From Neostapfia colusana (lineage: Eukaryota; Streptophyta; Magnoliopsida; Poales; Poaceae): a stretch of DNA of 64,000 nt. A model generated the notes under the pieces. The model was not told the origin of the DNA, searched no databases, and saw nothing but the letters and a program-made list of their open reading frames with translations. Location: positions 81,755,765 to 81,819,764 of the forward strand of contig JASWHV010000011.1 of NCBI GenBank assembly GCA_030760725.1, given 5' to 3'. Both the position numbers and the translations under genes were made by a program. Shown here piece by piece: positions 1 to 10,959 of this stretch (the stretch's first letter is position 1; every line of letters begins with the position of its first letter).

Positions 1-411
1 TCAACCTCTCCTTGATCTATCCATGCATGACATAACTTTCCCACACTTGCTGAGTACCAACGGTACTCAACCTTGCATATTTGTTGGTTTATATTGCTGC
101 TCAGGTCAAGAGAATGATGTGGTGTTTAATGATCATGACTTTGGACCCGAAGAAGGTTTCTAGGTTCATGGAGTCCCCCGGGCAACGCCTGTGACGGAGC
201 CCACAAGAATAATATTTCCGTTGCTGTTTTATTTACATATTATGAATTTATTATCGTCCATCAAGACGTATGCTATGTAAGACTTATTTATATTCGACAC
301 CTGGCTTCTAATAAATGATGCTTCACTATTTGTCATCACATGTATGAGAAAATGATCCTGGCATACATGTGATATTCACTCGGTTATTCTTCGGAGAAAC
401 CGGATGTGACA
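1..411 (+). repeat. A1 5' LTR, last 411 bp
   Basis: Matches the end of the 3' LTR of the same element (about 9240-9649) with few differences and ends in TGTGACA just before the primer site. The remaining ~3 kb lies left of the window. Confidence 0.93.
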
Positions 412-415
412 GAAG

Positions 416-427
416 TGGTATCAGAGC
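416..427 (+). other. A1 primer binding site (initiator tRNA-Met)
   Basis: TGGTATCAGAGC follows the LTR end by four bases. This is the usual plant complement to the 3' end of initiator tRNA-Met, where minus-strand cDNA synthesis is primed. Confidence 0.9.
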
Positions 428-629
428 CAAGGTTGCCCGTAGGAACGTGGACCTAGGTAGAAATGGACGTAGATAGGGACCCTATTTCCTTAAAAACTAT
501 TTTACAAAGGTGTGGGTTGAAAAGTGTTTTTTAATGGGCCACTTTATTCATCTTACCCCATCTTTTATTCAAACTAGGATTTTTGTTTAAAATCTTATCT
601 AACTTAATTTTAAATGCTTTATGTTTTAG

Positions 630-1400
630 ATGGTTCGCATGATCCGCACCGCTCGCGAGTCCACCGGAGGGAGAGTTCCCGTAGTTGCCCTTGCCCTGAA
701 AAAGGAGAATCGTCCGGTGACGTATCTCTCCTACGGATTGGCTGTAGGAGGCTTGTTGCGCCGTCTTCGACGCATGCTCCAAGCCGCCAGCAATATGAGC
801 AAGCTAATCATACACTATAGCTCCACCAGGACCATCCGTGAGAAGAGGGAAGAATGGAGTTCAGAGATGAGGATTATCCACGAAAATCAGCTGCTTAAGA
901 TCCACCGCTCTCCAGCTTGTCGAGCGACACAGGTCGATGCGGAGAAGGATGTCACCTGGGAGGCAATCACCTGTCAAAGTCACATCTATCGTCGTCACCT
1001 AGACAGGACTGAGTACATGTATGTCCTCCAGCGCGAGAGTGGTACAAACGGAGTACAAGTACCCGCCAGTGCAGCAGGGGACTTCCCATGAGCACATGGA
1101 CTTGTGCTTGGAGGATGCTGCTATGCTCAGCACTCGACTGCAGGAGTGTCAGCAGGAGCTTCAGGATGTTCGTGACACCCTGAAGGAAACCGAGGCGTTG
1201 CTTCGAGCCTGCTTGAGGGCGAGAGAAAGAGGAGATGGGAATGAACTGTGTGTCACCGTGAATGACACATGGACTCCTGACTCCCAGATCGCCGGGCGAT
1301 CAGGCATCGTCGCACTTCTCCACCAGCAGCCTCCCCACCCAAAGCGGAGTCAGAAGGCAGCCGCAATAATGAGGAAGATCCCGAGGAGCCAGCTCAGTGA
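630..1400 (+). pseudogene. A1 extra ORF upstream of gag, H3-tail-like N-terminus (frameshifted)
   Basis: Homologue of the intact 256-codon ORFs at 16643 and 45245, with the same total length (771 bp). The N-terminus follows the histone H3 tail from the initiator Met, but the residue matching H3 Lys9 is Glu here (GAG for AAG). A one-base insertion near 1045 breaks the frame, and a one-base loss near 1287 restores it for the last ~35 codons, so the middle part is read out of frame. The region encoding residues ~159-199 still reads as a heptad-rich helix in the shifted frame. The ATG directly follows a TTTTAG tract. Function unknown. Confidence 0.8.
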
Positions 1401-1704
1401 TACGAGTAGTGTAGAGTCCTTCCCTTAGTTTAGCAGGATGTCGAGTAGTTGAGTCGTTACCTTAGTTAATGGTGTGTTAATGCTTGGTGTGTGACGTGAG
1501 TTGTGGAGGCCATGGGCGTTTGTCCACAACCTCGTCTTCAGGTTGTTTTGCTTTGGTGTGTGAACCCATATGAATTAAGAGTGCATTTATGTTCACGTAA
1601 GACAAGAAATCCTCAGAAAATATAAATGAAATAAGTTCTCAAAATCTTAAAGTTTAAGCAAGCAAAAACTGGTAAGTTAATACGTAATGCTTTAAAATTA
1701 ACAT

Positions 1705-2880
1705 CTGGCCGGAAGAGGAAAGGGTCGTGGTGCCAACCCCACCAACAACAACGATGAGGCTGGCAACCCTCATCTTTCTGGAGGCCAAGACAGGGGTGGT
1801 CGCCGTGAAGGAGTTGATCCCATCCACCATATGCTTGAGAATTAAAATCAGCTCATCCAGAACCTGACTCAAGTGGTGGCCAACTTGCACCAAACTCCAC
1901 CTCCACAAGCTGCACCACGCCAACCAAGGTTGAGTGAGTTTCTGGGAACTCAACCTCCAAAGTTTGCAAGTGCTGCTGAACCTCTGGAGACAGATGATTG
2001 GCTAAAGTCCATTGAGAGCAAGATGAGGATTATGCAATGCCAAGGGTATGAGAGGGTGCTGTTTGCCTCTCACCAATTGCATGGGGCTGCTGCTGATTGG
2101 TGGACCGCTTACGTGGCCGCCCATCATGACCCTGAGAACATCACTTGGGAAGAGTTCAAGCGTAGCTTCCGCAACCATTACATACCAAGGGGTGAACTCA
2201 AAAACAAGAGAAAGGAATTCTTGGGATTGCAGCAAGGAAACATGACTGTGAGGGAATACCTCACTAAATTCACTCAACTATCCCGTTATGCCCCACGGGA
2301 CATAGAGACTGATGAGCAGAAACATGATTGCTTCGTGGAAGGACTTACAGCAGAAATGCAGTGTGCAATGTCCTCCAACGAGTATGAAAGTTTCCAAAAG
2401 ATGGTGGACAGAGCATTTGTTGTGGAAAGGAAGCTGAAGGCCTTGGAAAATGAAAACAAGAGGAAGGCCGGATGGTCACACCAAACCTCGGGTATAGCAA
2501 CACTCGCCCACGTCTGATGCAGCAACCCGCAGGGCAGACGAGCCTAGCTTCGGTACCCTACTCAGCACCGAGAGGGTACAACCCGAACTTCAGGCCTCCG
2601 TCCGCACCAACGCAGCCACAACGTCATTTTGTACAGCAACCTCGCCCCGCATATCAACCTCGACCAGCAGTACAAGGACCCCCGAACCAACCCCAAGACA
2701 ACAAAGGCCAGGCACCTAAGGTCGGAGTGCAATGCTTTAACTGTGGTGAAGTGGGGCACTACGCCCATAAGTGCCCAAAGAAGAAGCCCGTGCAGCCGCA
2801 ACAGCAGAATGTGATGCGAGGACAGGTGAACCACGTGACCATGGAGGAGGCGCAAGAGGCACCTGACGTGGTAGTTGGTA
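1705..2880 (+). pseudogene. gag: A1 gag (capsid, nucleocapsid), start codon lost
   Basis: Gag forms the virus-like particle and binds the RNA. The capsid-like core (LHGAAADWW, then ITWEEFKRSF) lies around 2075-2170, and a CCHC zinc knuckle (CFNCGEVGHYAHKC) at 2733-2774. Compared with the A3 copy, 17 bp between two TGG repeats are gone, so the start codon position reads CTG. A stop lies at about 1844 (CAA to TAA), and a two-base insertion near 2495 shifts the frame between capsid and zinc knuckle. The N-terminal GRGKG is retained. Confidence 0.88.
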
Positions 2881-5800
2881 TGTTTCCTGCCAATTTACAC
2901 ATTGCAACCCTGGTGTTCGATTCTGGTGCTACCCACTCGTTCATTGCCCAAGGGTTTGTTAAGAAGCATGATTTAGCAACAACACAAATGAACCATATGC
3001 TAGCCGTAAACTCTCCAGGGGGAGAAATAAGGACAAGACAAGTGTGTCCAAAGGTGAATCTAGACATTAATGGGGTAGTATTTACTGCCAACCTCATAGT
3101 GATAGATTCACAAGGGATAGATATTATTTTGGGCATGGATTTGTTGACCAAACATAAAGGAATCATCCATTGTTCGACAAGAACGGTGGAACTAACTCAC
3201 CCTAGTGGCACAAGAGTAAAGTTCATAACGATACAAGAGCCTAGGAGGGACATTAAACTCAATAAAGTTGAGGTGGAAGTGGAGGAGATCAGGATCATCA
3301 GGGAATATCCAGATGTTTTTCCGGAGGAGTCGCCAGGTATGCCCCCTGATCGTGAAGTGGAATTCGCGATTGAGCTAGTGCCTGGAACAGCTCCGATATA
3401 CAAGAGACCTTATCGGATGGACTCTAAACAGCTGGAAGAACTCAAGGAACATTTAAGAGAGTTGACAGAGAAGGGGTACATTCGTCCTAGTTTCTCACCA
3501 TGGGGAGCTCCAGTGATATTTGTGCCAAAGAAGGACGGCACCCAAAGGTTATGCGTAGACTACCGTGCGTTGAATGAAGTAACCATCAAGAACAAGTACC
3601 CATTACCCCGCATTGAAGACTTGTTTGATCAGTTGAGGGGAGCTTGTGTGTTTTCGAAAATTGATCTCAGGTCGGGATACCACCAACTTAAGATAAGGCA
3701 AACTGATATTCCAAAGATAGCTTTCGTATCTCGGTACGGACTGTATGAATACACCGTCATGCCTTTCGGGCTAACTAATGCCCCGGCATACTTCATGTAT
3801 CTCATGAACAAGGTATTCATGGAATATCTGGACAAATTTGTGGTGGTTTTCATAGATGACATTCTCGTCTTCTCCAAAGATGAAGAAGAACATGAGAAAC
3901 ATCTAAGGTTGGTGTTGTAGAAGCTGAGAGAACACCAACTATATGCCAAGTTAAGCAAGTGTGAGTTTTGGCTGAAGAGAGTTCCCTTCTTAGGGCATAT
4001 CATCTCGGAAGGAGGAATCTCCGTAGACCCTGCCAAGATCAAGGATGTACAGAAGTGGAAGACCCCTGAGAACGTTGGGGAAGTTCGAAGCTTCTTGGGA
4101 TTGGCTGGGTATTATCAACAGTTTATTGAGGGATTCTCCACGATCTCGAGACCCCTCACCAAATTGTTGGAGAAGGGAAACACATTCACATGGACACCGT
4201 AGTGCGAGACGAGTTTTTAGGAACTGAAGAAAAGATTGACAACAGCAACAGTGCTAGTTATGCCAGATATGCAGAAAAACTTTTCGGTGTACTGCGATGC
4301 CTCTGGAAACGGGTTGGGATGTGTTCTCATGCAAGAAGGGCACGTCGTGGCTTATGCATCCCGGCAGCTCCAGAAACACGAGAAGAACTATCCTACACAT
4401 GACCTAGAACTAGCCGCAGTGGTACACGCGTTGAAAATTTGGCGGCACTACTTGATGGGGAAGACGACAGAGATATATACGGATCATAAGAGTTTAAAGT
4501 ACATTTTCACACAGCCAGATCTCAACCTCAGACAAAGGAGATGGTTAGAGCTAATCAATGACTTCGATGTGGGCATCAACTATCATCCTGGGAAAGCAAA
4601 CGTCATGGCAGATGCTTTAAGCCGGAAAGTGCAGGTCAATAGGTTGACCTTGAAGGACATGCCTGCAGAATTGAAGGACGATGTTATAAGACTCAATCTA
4701 TGCCTGGTGAATAGTGGTGAAGCCATCGCCATGGAAGTGGACTCCACACTAGAGCAAGACATAAGCGATGGTCAAGAGAATGACGAGAAGATACAAGAAA
4801 TCAGACAACTCATCAAGGAAAATAAAGCCCCTGGTTTCAGAGAGGATGAACAAGGTACGGTGTGGCACGGGAAAAGGATCTGTGTGCCTGAAGTAAAGGA
4901 GATCCGTGAATTGATTTTGATGGAGGCTCACGATTCCGACTATTCCATTCATCCTGGGAGTACGAAGATGTACCAGGACCTCAAGAGCAGGTATTGGTGG
5001 TATGGCATGAAGTGAGATGTCGCAGAACATGTTGCCCTGTGTGACACATGTCAGTTGGTGAAAGCGGAACATCAACAACCCGCGGGATTATGCAACCACT
5101 CAAAGTGCCTGAATGGAAATGGGAAGAAATCGGTATGGATTTCATAGTGGGATTTCCTAGGACCCAATCAGGATACGATTCGATATGGGTCATCGTCGAC
5201 AGGCTAACCAAGGTAGCTCATTTCATCCCCGTGAAAGAAAGCTACAGCGGATCCAAATTGGCAGAATTATACATGTCAAGGATCGTGTGTTTCCATGGAG
5301 TGCCAAAGAAGATAGTGTCAGATCGAGGGACACAGTTCGCCTCAAGGTTCTGGCAGAAGTTGCATGAAACCATGGGAACTCATCTAAATTTTAGTTCTGC
5401 CTATCATCCTCAAACTGACGGGCAGGCGGAAAGAACTAATCAGATCCTTGAAGATATGCTGAGAGTGTGTGCACTCAAAAACAATGGGAGTTGGGATAAG
5501 AACTTACCGTATGCGGAGTTCTCCTATAACAACAGCTATCAGGCTAGTATGAAGATGTCACCGTTTGAAGCTTTGTACGGGAGGAAGTGTAGAACTCCAC
5601 TATTTTGGAACCAAACGGGGGAAAGCAAAGTGTTTGGACCCGAAGTACTACAAGAAGCCGAGGCGAAAGTGAGGGAAATTCGCAACAACTTGAGGATAGA
5701 CAGACACGACAAAAGAGCTATGCCGATGTACGAAGAAGAGAGCTCGTTTTCAACGTGGGGGACTATGTCTATCTCAAGGTGTCCCCTACTCGAGGACTTC

Positions 5801-6174
5801 ATCGGTTCAAGGTGAAAGGGAAGTTATCACCTCGATACATCGGACCCTTTCAAGTTCTGGAGAGGAAAGGCGAAGTGGCATATCAACTAGAATTACCGGC
5901 TCGCCTATCGGACGTGCATGATGTATTCCATGTGTCACAGCTCAAGAAATGCCTAAGGACGCCTGAAGAGATGTTACCCATGAACGAGGTTGACGTAGCT
6001 GAGGATCTGTCTTATGCCGAACAACCGTTCAAGATTTTGGAGACAATGGAACGCCTCACAAGAAATAAAAGAATCCGGATGTGCAAGGTGCAGTGGAAGC
6101 ATCACTCGGAAGAGGAAGCCACATGGGAGCGAGAAGACGAGCTTAAGGCACAGTTTCCGGAATTGTTTTCCTAG
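2881..6174 (+). pseudogene. pol: A1 pol: protease, RT, RNase H, integrase, chromodomain (multiply broken)
   Basis: Protease DSG at about 2919; RT with IDLRSGYHQL and the catalytic FIDD near 3850; RNase H YCDASGNGLG near 4290; integrase zinc region near 4950-5060; integrase core with MDFIVG, SDRGTQF and QAERTNQ (D, D, E) near 5135, 5320 and 5430; GPF motif near 5845; chromodomain about 6040-6165. Breaks: CAG-to-TAG stops at 3918, 4200 and 4218, TGA after YGMK at 5013, a one-base loss near 5090, and a one-base loss near 5700. The final TAG is at 6172. The three CAG-to-TAG changes fit deamination of CHG-methylated cytosine. Confidence 0.92.
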
Positions 6175-6204
6175 AACCACCAATCTCGAGGACGAGATTT
6201 TTTT

Positions 6205-6217
6205 AGGGGGGTAGAGC
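6205..6217 (+). other. A1 polypurine tract
   Basis: AGGGGGGTAGAGC directly before the 3' LTR. It is the usual primer for plus-strand DNA synthesis. A2 has the same tract at 33135-33148. Confidence 0.85.
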
Positions 6218-9200
6218 TGTAACATCCCAAAACTTGTTAAGAGGGGAATTTAAAAAATTTTGGACGTATTGCATGTGGTGCAAAAATTCAAATTCAAATT
6301 GGAATTCAAATTAAACTCAAAATAGAAAAGAAAAAGAAAAAAAACAAACCCCCCGGCTATTGGGCCGAAACCCAGCAGCCGGCCCACCTCACCCCCGCGC
6401 CAGCCCGCAGCCGCGCGCCCCGCTTTCTTCTCACTGACGTGTGGGGCCTGCCATCTTCTTCCTCCTCTCGCGCGCGCGCTCGGCCGACCGGGACTCCTCT
6501 CTCTCCCCCGAATCAAAACAACCCCGGATACTCGCGTATCCCAGCCGAATTTCGGTTCTGGACGACGCAAACTCGATCACAACCGAACGCCGCCCTCCCC
6601 CGGCTATATAAACACCGGCATCTTCCCGATTTTCACCCGCCATCGGCTATTTTTCCTCCCGGTGAGAACCGAAGCTCCGATCACCGTTTTCTCTCGATCT
6701 CTGCTCGGGTTCTCTGATCTAACACGCCGATCGTGTTCCACCGCCTCCGGGGAATCACGCAGGTGCAGAAAACTCGGTGGTTTGCGCTTCAAACACAGCG
6801 CCGACGAGCATCACCGTGAATTCACCTCGGACCTCGTCGCCGACCGCCTTCCAGGACCTCCAAGCTCAAGAAAAACCCTGAGGTGAGATCCCCGACCTCC
6901 CCTCTACCAATCTATGCCATGAAATCCCAGTTTTAGGAAGAATTGACAAAGATCCGAAGTTTTCCGGCGAGATCGCCGCCTTCCGCCGCCGCACGCCGCC
7001 GGGCAGCGCCGCCCGCGCTCGGTCAGAGCGACGTGGTCACTTGTGCGTCGTCTATTTTAAATCGCACGGTAGAATTTAAATCCCCGCGTACCGGTTCGAC
7101 GTTATAATCTCAGCCGTCTGTTTTAAATCGGACGGTCCACGTCAGCCCCACGTTAGAAAGGCCGGGATTCTTACGCGCTACCCCCTGGGGATCGCGGAAA
7201 ATACGAGCTAGCCCCAAAAACTTCTGATCTAGCACCTGGAACTTCAGAAATTCATGTAAATTCAATTAAAAATCAGTTTTAGCCCTTGGACTTAATAAAA
7301 ATTAGCAAAACCCCTCTGTTATGCATAGTTAGGCCCCTGGAAATTCTTAAAATAATATAATAGACCCTGTAGTGGGGTGAGTTTACCTTTTTAACCCTAT
7401 GTGATATTAAATTTAGGAATTTGAATATGTGATTAGTTTTTAAAATTTAAAAGATGGGACAAACACATTGTAAATTTAAATTTAAACTTTCCTAGCACTT
7501 GGAAAAACTTTGGAGTGAGATAAAAATAGATTTTTAGCGGAAATGAATCTGTCTAATTGATTGTTCACATTTATTAGTTATAGGGATACATTTTTAGGCT
7601 AGGAAATAATTCTGAAAATTGGTAAAATAAATGTAAAATAGTTCACATCAGAGGAGAAGTGCAAAAATATATTATTTAATATTTTAGATCAGAACCTATT
7701 CTGTTTAGATGAGGTGTCTTACTATTTTCCTAATAAAGTTGACATTTAGGCATAGGAAATAAATCTGGAAATATAGCAAGCTAAGTGTGAATAACTAGAA
7801 AATGATAAATGAAGTTTCCAAAATCCAAAGAATTCAGTTTAGGATTGGTAGAAGGTCTGAAAACCATTTGGAGTAGGAAAATACCTTCCATGCATACTTG
7901 GTAGCTAAGATGTGTATCAATTGAATATAAGGAATTTGTTTAAATTGGAAATTCATATATATTATGCAAACATAAATCTGAATACAAAAGTTAGAAATCA
8001 TATGCACATATTTAAAAGTGCATGTAAGCCCAAAATCAACACACATAGAGTAACCACAACACATAGAAATGTGAATGACTTTCATAAATGTGAATGTGTG
8101 GTTTGTATGAAGTGAAAGTGTGAACTATGTCTTATGGATTGTTGTTTTCTTTTGCTATGTGTGATGGTATGAGTAGAACCTGCTCTAGAGCAAGTTCTTC
8201 CCTTCCAAGAACAAGACTTTCCATTCCCAGAGCAGCAGGAAGAAGGCAAGTGTCCTTGACCACTTTGTTCCTATACTAGGATGTGTAGATAGAATTATTT
8301 GCATTGTCAATTGAAATATGAAACCCATGCTAGGAAGTTTCCCTAGAATTGCATTACCTTGTTTTCCTTGTAGCTTGGGATGGGATTTTATTTTATTATG
8401 TCATTCATTCATATTACTTGTGCTTAGCCATGCTTAGAATGGGATAATTGGGATATGAGATCATCAGTTTATTTACCATACTCTTGAATGAGATGTTATG
8501 AGTTATGTAGAGGTAGGGATCAAGGCAAGTTGGATGATTTGGTTGGTGCTGGGTGCACGAGACTCGGGTTTGTGTTTAGTACTTGCCTGGATCCTAAGGA
8601 CCGGTTCATGGAGCATGTAACCTGGCTTTACCGTGCCAACCACATGATGAGATGGGGCAGCTTGGCCAATTAATTAGGTGTATCCCCGGCGTAGTATGGG
8701 TGTGTTGGATGGTGCGGGGAGTAGGTGTCAGCTGGACTACCATATGAACCGCAAGGCTCAAGAGGGGGCCACTGCAGCAGGGTTGGAGCCTCTTGTATGC
8801 TGTTAGGGGTGAAACCTTAGTGGGCCCACGCTCGTCGGGGATCCCTTTGTAAAGGCTTCGTAGTGATCTCCTGGCTACACACCTGGGAAGTGTGAATGTG
8901 ATTCGTGGCCACTGGCATAATGGAGGTTCTTTTAGTCCACTCGGCAACGGGGGGTGAAATCACTACATGTGGGTACAGTGGTGCAAACTCTGTAGAGCCA
9001 AAACTGTCATGACAGCCGTGCTCACGGTCAAGAGCGGCTTGGACTTATTCATGATTAGAGGATGATTGGCTTTGGAAGTTGTGGATGTTAAGCGGGGAGC
9101 TTAACATTGGAAATGATGTTATGGTTATTTGATTATGATGATGGGATGGGAGATTGGGATCATTTCACCTATGTAGTAATGTAGGTGCTTAATAAGCTAA

Positions 9201-9649
9201 GGTGGTAGGCAATAATTGCATAGTGCTTCAACCTTGAGTTCAACCTCTCCTTGTTCTAGCCATGCATGACATAACTTTCCCACACTTGCTGAGTACCAAC
9301 GGTACTCAACCTTGCATATTTTTGGTTTATATTGCTGCTCAGGTCAAGAGAATGATGTGGTGTTTAATGATCAAGACTTTGGACCCGAAGAAGGTTTCTA
9401 GGTTCATGGAGTCCCCCGGGCAACGCCTGTGACAGAGCCCACAAGAATAATATTTCCGCTGCTGTTTTATTTACATATTATAAACTTATTATCGTCCATC
9501 GAGACGTATGCTATGTAAGACTTATTTATATTCGACACCTGGCTTGTAATAAATGATGCTTCACTATTTGTCATCACATGTATGAGAAAATGATCCTGGC
9601 ATACATGTGATATTCACTCGGTTGTTCTTCGGAGAAACCGGGTGTGACA
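6218..9649 (+). repeat. A1 3' LTR (3432 bp)
   Basis: Runs from TGTAACATCC to GGTGTGACA. It has a GC-rich promoter and leader part (to about 7150), then a long AT-rich middle, then a conserved block (about 8590-9050). The TATA box sits only ~390 bp in, so most of the LTR is transcribed leader. No separate gene is supported in it. Confidence 0.95.
6605..6612 (+). promoter_or_regulatory. TATA box in A1 3' LTR
   Basis: TATATAAA at the end of a GC-rich stretch. The same position holds TATATAAA in A3 and TATAAAAA in A2 and A4, so it is conserved among diverged LTRs. It predicts a transcript start near 6640. Confidence 0.7.
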
Positions 9650-10959
9650 ACACGTCCGGATGGTACAACTTGATGATTTTGCATGCGCGGATGGACATCT
9701 GGGTCCAAATTCAAAAAGTAGGGAAAGTCGGTAAAACTCACAAACTCTGGTCCTGGGCGGCCGGACGGAACCTTGATGGAATACACATCCGGATAGTGCA
9801 ACTTGATGGTTTTGCATGCGCGGATGTCCATTTGGGTCAAAATCGAGAAATTCGTGAAACTCTGTAAAACTCACAAACTTGGATCCCAGGCGGCCGGACA
9901 GGACCTTGAAGGAATATACGTTCGGACGGTGCAACTTTATGGTTTTGGATGCATAAATGGCCATCGGGGTCAAAATTGTGAAATTCGAGAAAGTCTGTAA
10001 AAGTCACGAACTCGGGTCTCGGGCGGTCGAACGGAACCTTGGCGGAATACACGTCCGGACAGTGCAACTTGATCGTTTTCCATGCGTGGATGACCATCTG
10101 GGTCAAAATAGAGAAAGTCGGGAAAGTATGTAAAACTCACGAACTCGGGTCCCGGGCTGCCGGACGGAACCTTAATGGTATACACGTCCGGACGGTGCAA
10201 CTTGATAGTTTTGCATGCGCGAATGACCATCTGGGTCATAATCGAGAAAGTCGGGAAAGTCGGTAAAACTCACGAACTCGGGTCCCGAGCGGCCGGACGA
10301 AACTTTGACGGAATACACGTCCGGACGTTGCAACTTGATGGTTTTGCATGCGCAGATGTCTATCTGGGTCAAAATCAAGAAAGTCAGGAAACTCTGTAAA
10401 ACTCACGAACTTGGATCCTGGGCGGCCGGACACGACCTTGATGGAATATACGTTCTGATGGAGCAACGTGATGGTTTTGCATGCATGGATGGCCATCGGG
10501 GTCAAAATTGGGAAATTCCAGAAAGTCGATAAAACTCACGAACTCAGATCCTGGGAGGCCGGACGGAATCTTGACGGAATACACGTCCTGACGGTGCAAC
10601 TTGATGTTTTTGCATGCGCGGATGGCTATCTGGGTCAAGAACGAGAAAGTTGGGAAAGTTTGTAAAACTCACGAACTCGGATCTTGGGCGGCCGGACAGA
10701 ACCTTGATGAAATACACCTCCGGACGGTGCAACTTGATGGTTTTGCATGCGCAGATGGCCATCTAGGTGGAAATTTGGAAAGTCAAGAAAACTCATGAAC
10801 TCGGGTCTTGGGACGCCGGACAGGACCTTGCCGGAATACACGTTCAGATGGTGCAACTGGAAGGTTTTGCATGCGCAGATGGCTATCTGGGTCAAAATCC
10901 GAAAAGTTGGGAAAGTCAGCAAAACTCACTACTGGGGTCCAGAGCGGCTGTACGGGACC
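9650..10959. repeat. Satellite array 1, 133-bp monomer, about 10 copies
   Basis: The anchor GCATG recurs at 9681, 9814, 9947, 10080, 10213, 10346, 10479, 10612 and 10745, exactly 133 bp apart; the next copy is 124 bp on. Monomers share a core around TTTTGCATGCGCGGATGG and GGCGGCCGGACGGAACC. Two subtypes recur four monomers apart (9814/9947 and 10346/10479), which suggests a ~532-bp higher-order unit. Open frames of 60-135 codons on both strands here are by-products of the repeat. A1 ends and C1 starts inside the array. Confidence 0.95.

Larger units (their letters stand above)
1..9649 (+). mobile_element. A1: Tekay-like Ty3/Gypsy chromovirus, 5' LTR truncated by window edge
   Basis: Autonomous-type LTR retrotransposon, now defective. 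Order seen: partial 5' LTR, Met primer site, extra ORF, gag, protease, RT, RNase H, integrase, chromodomain, polypurine tract, 3' LTR. The C-terminal chromodomain after the integrase and the 3.4-kb LTRs suit the Tekay (Del) clade of chromoviruses. The coding part carries a lost gag start, several stops and at least three frameshifts, so it cannot make its own proteins. It lies against satellite DNA at its right end, so it probably inserted into that array. The left target site is outside the window. Confidence 0.93.

Noticed and set aside
9650..10959. CRISPR-like array
   Set aside because: The whole 133-bp unit is repeated with no unique spacers, and the context is a plant transposon stack.
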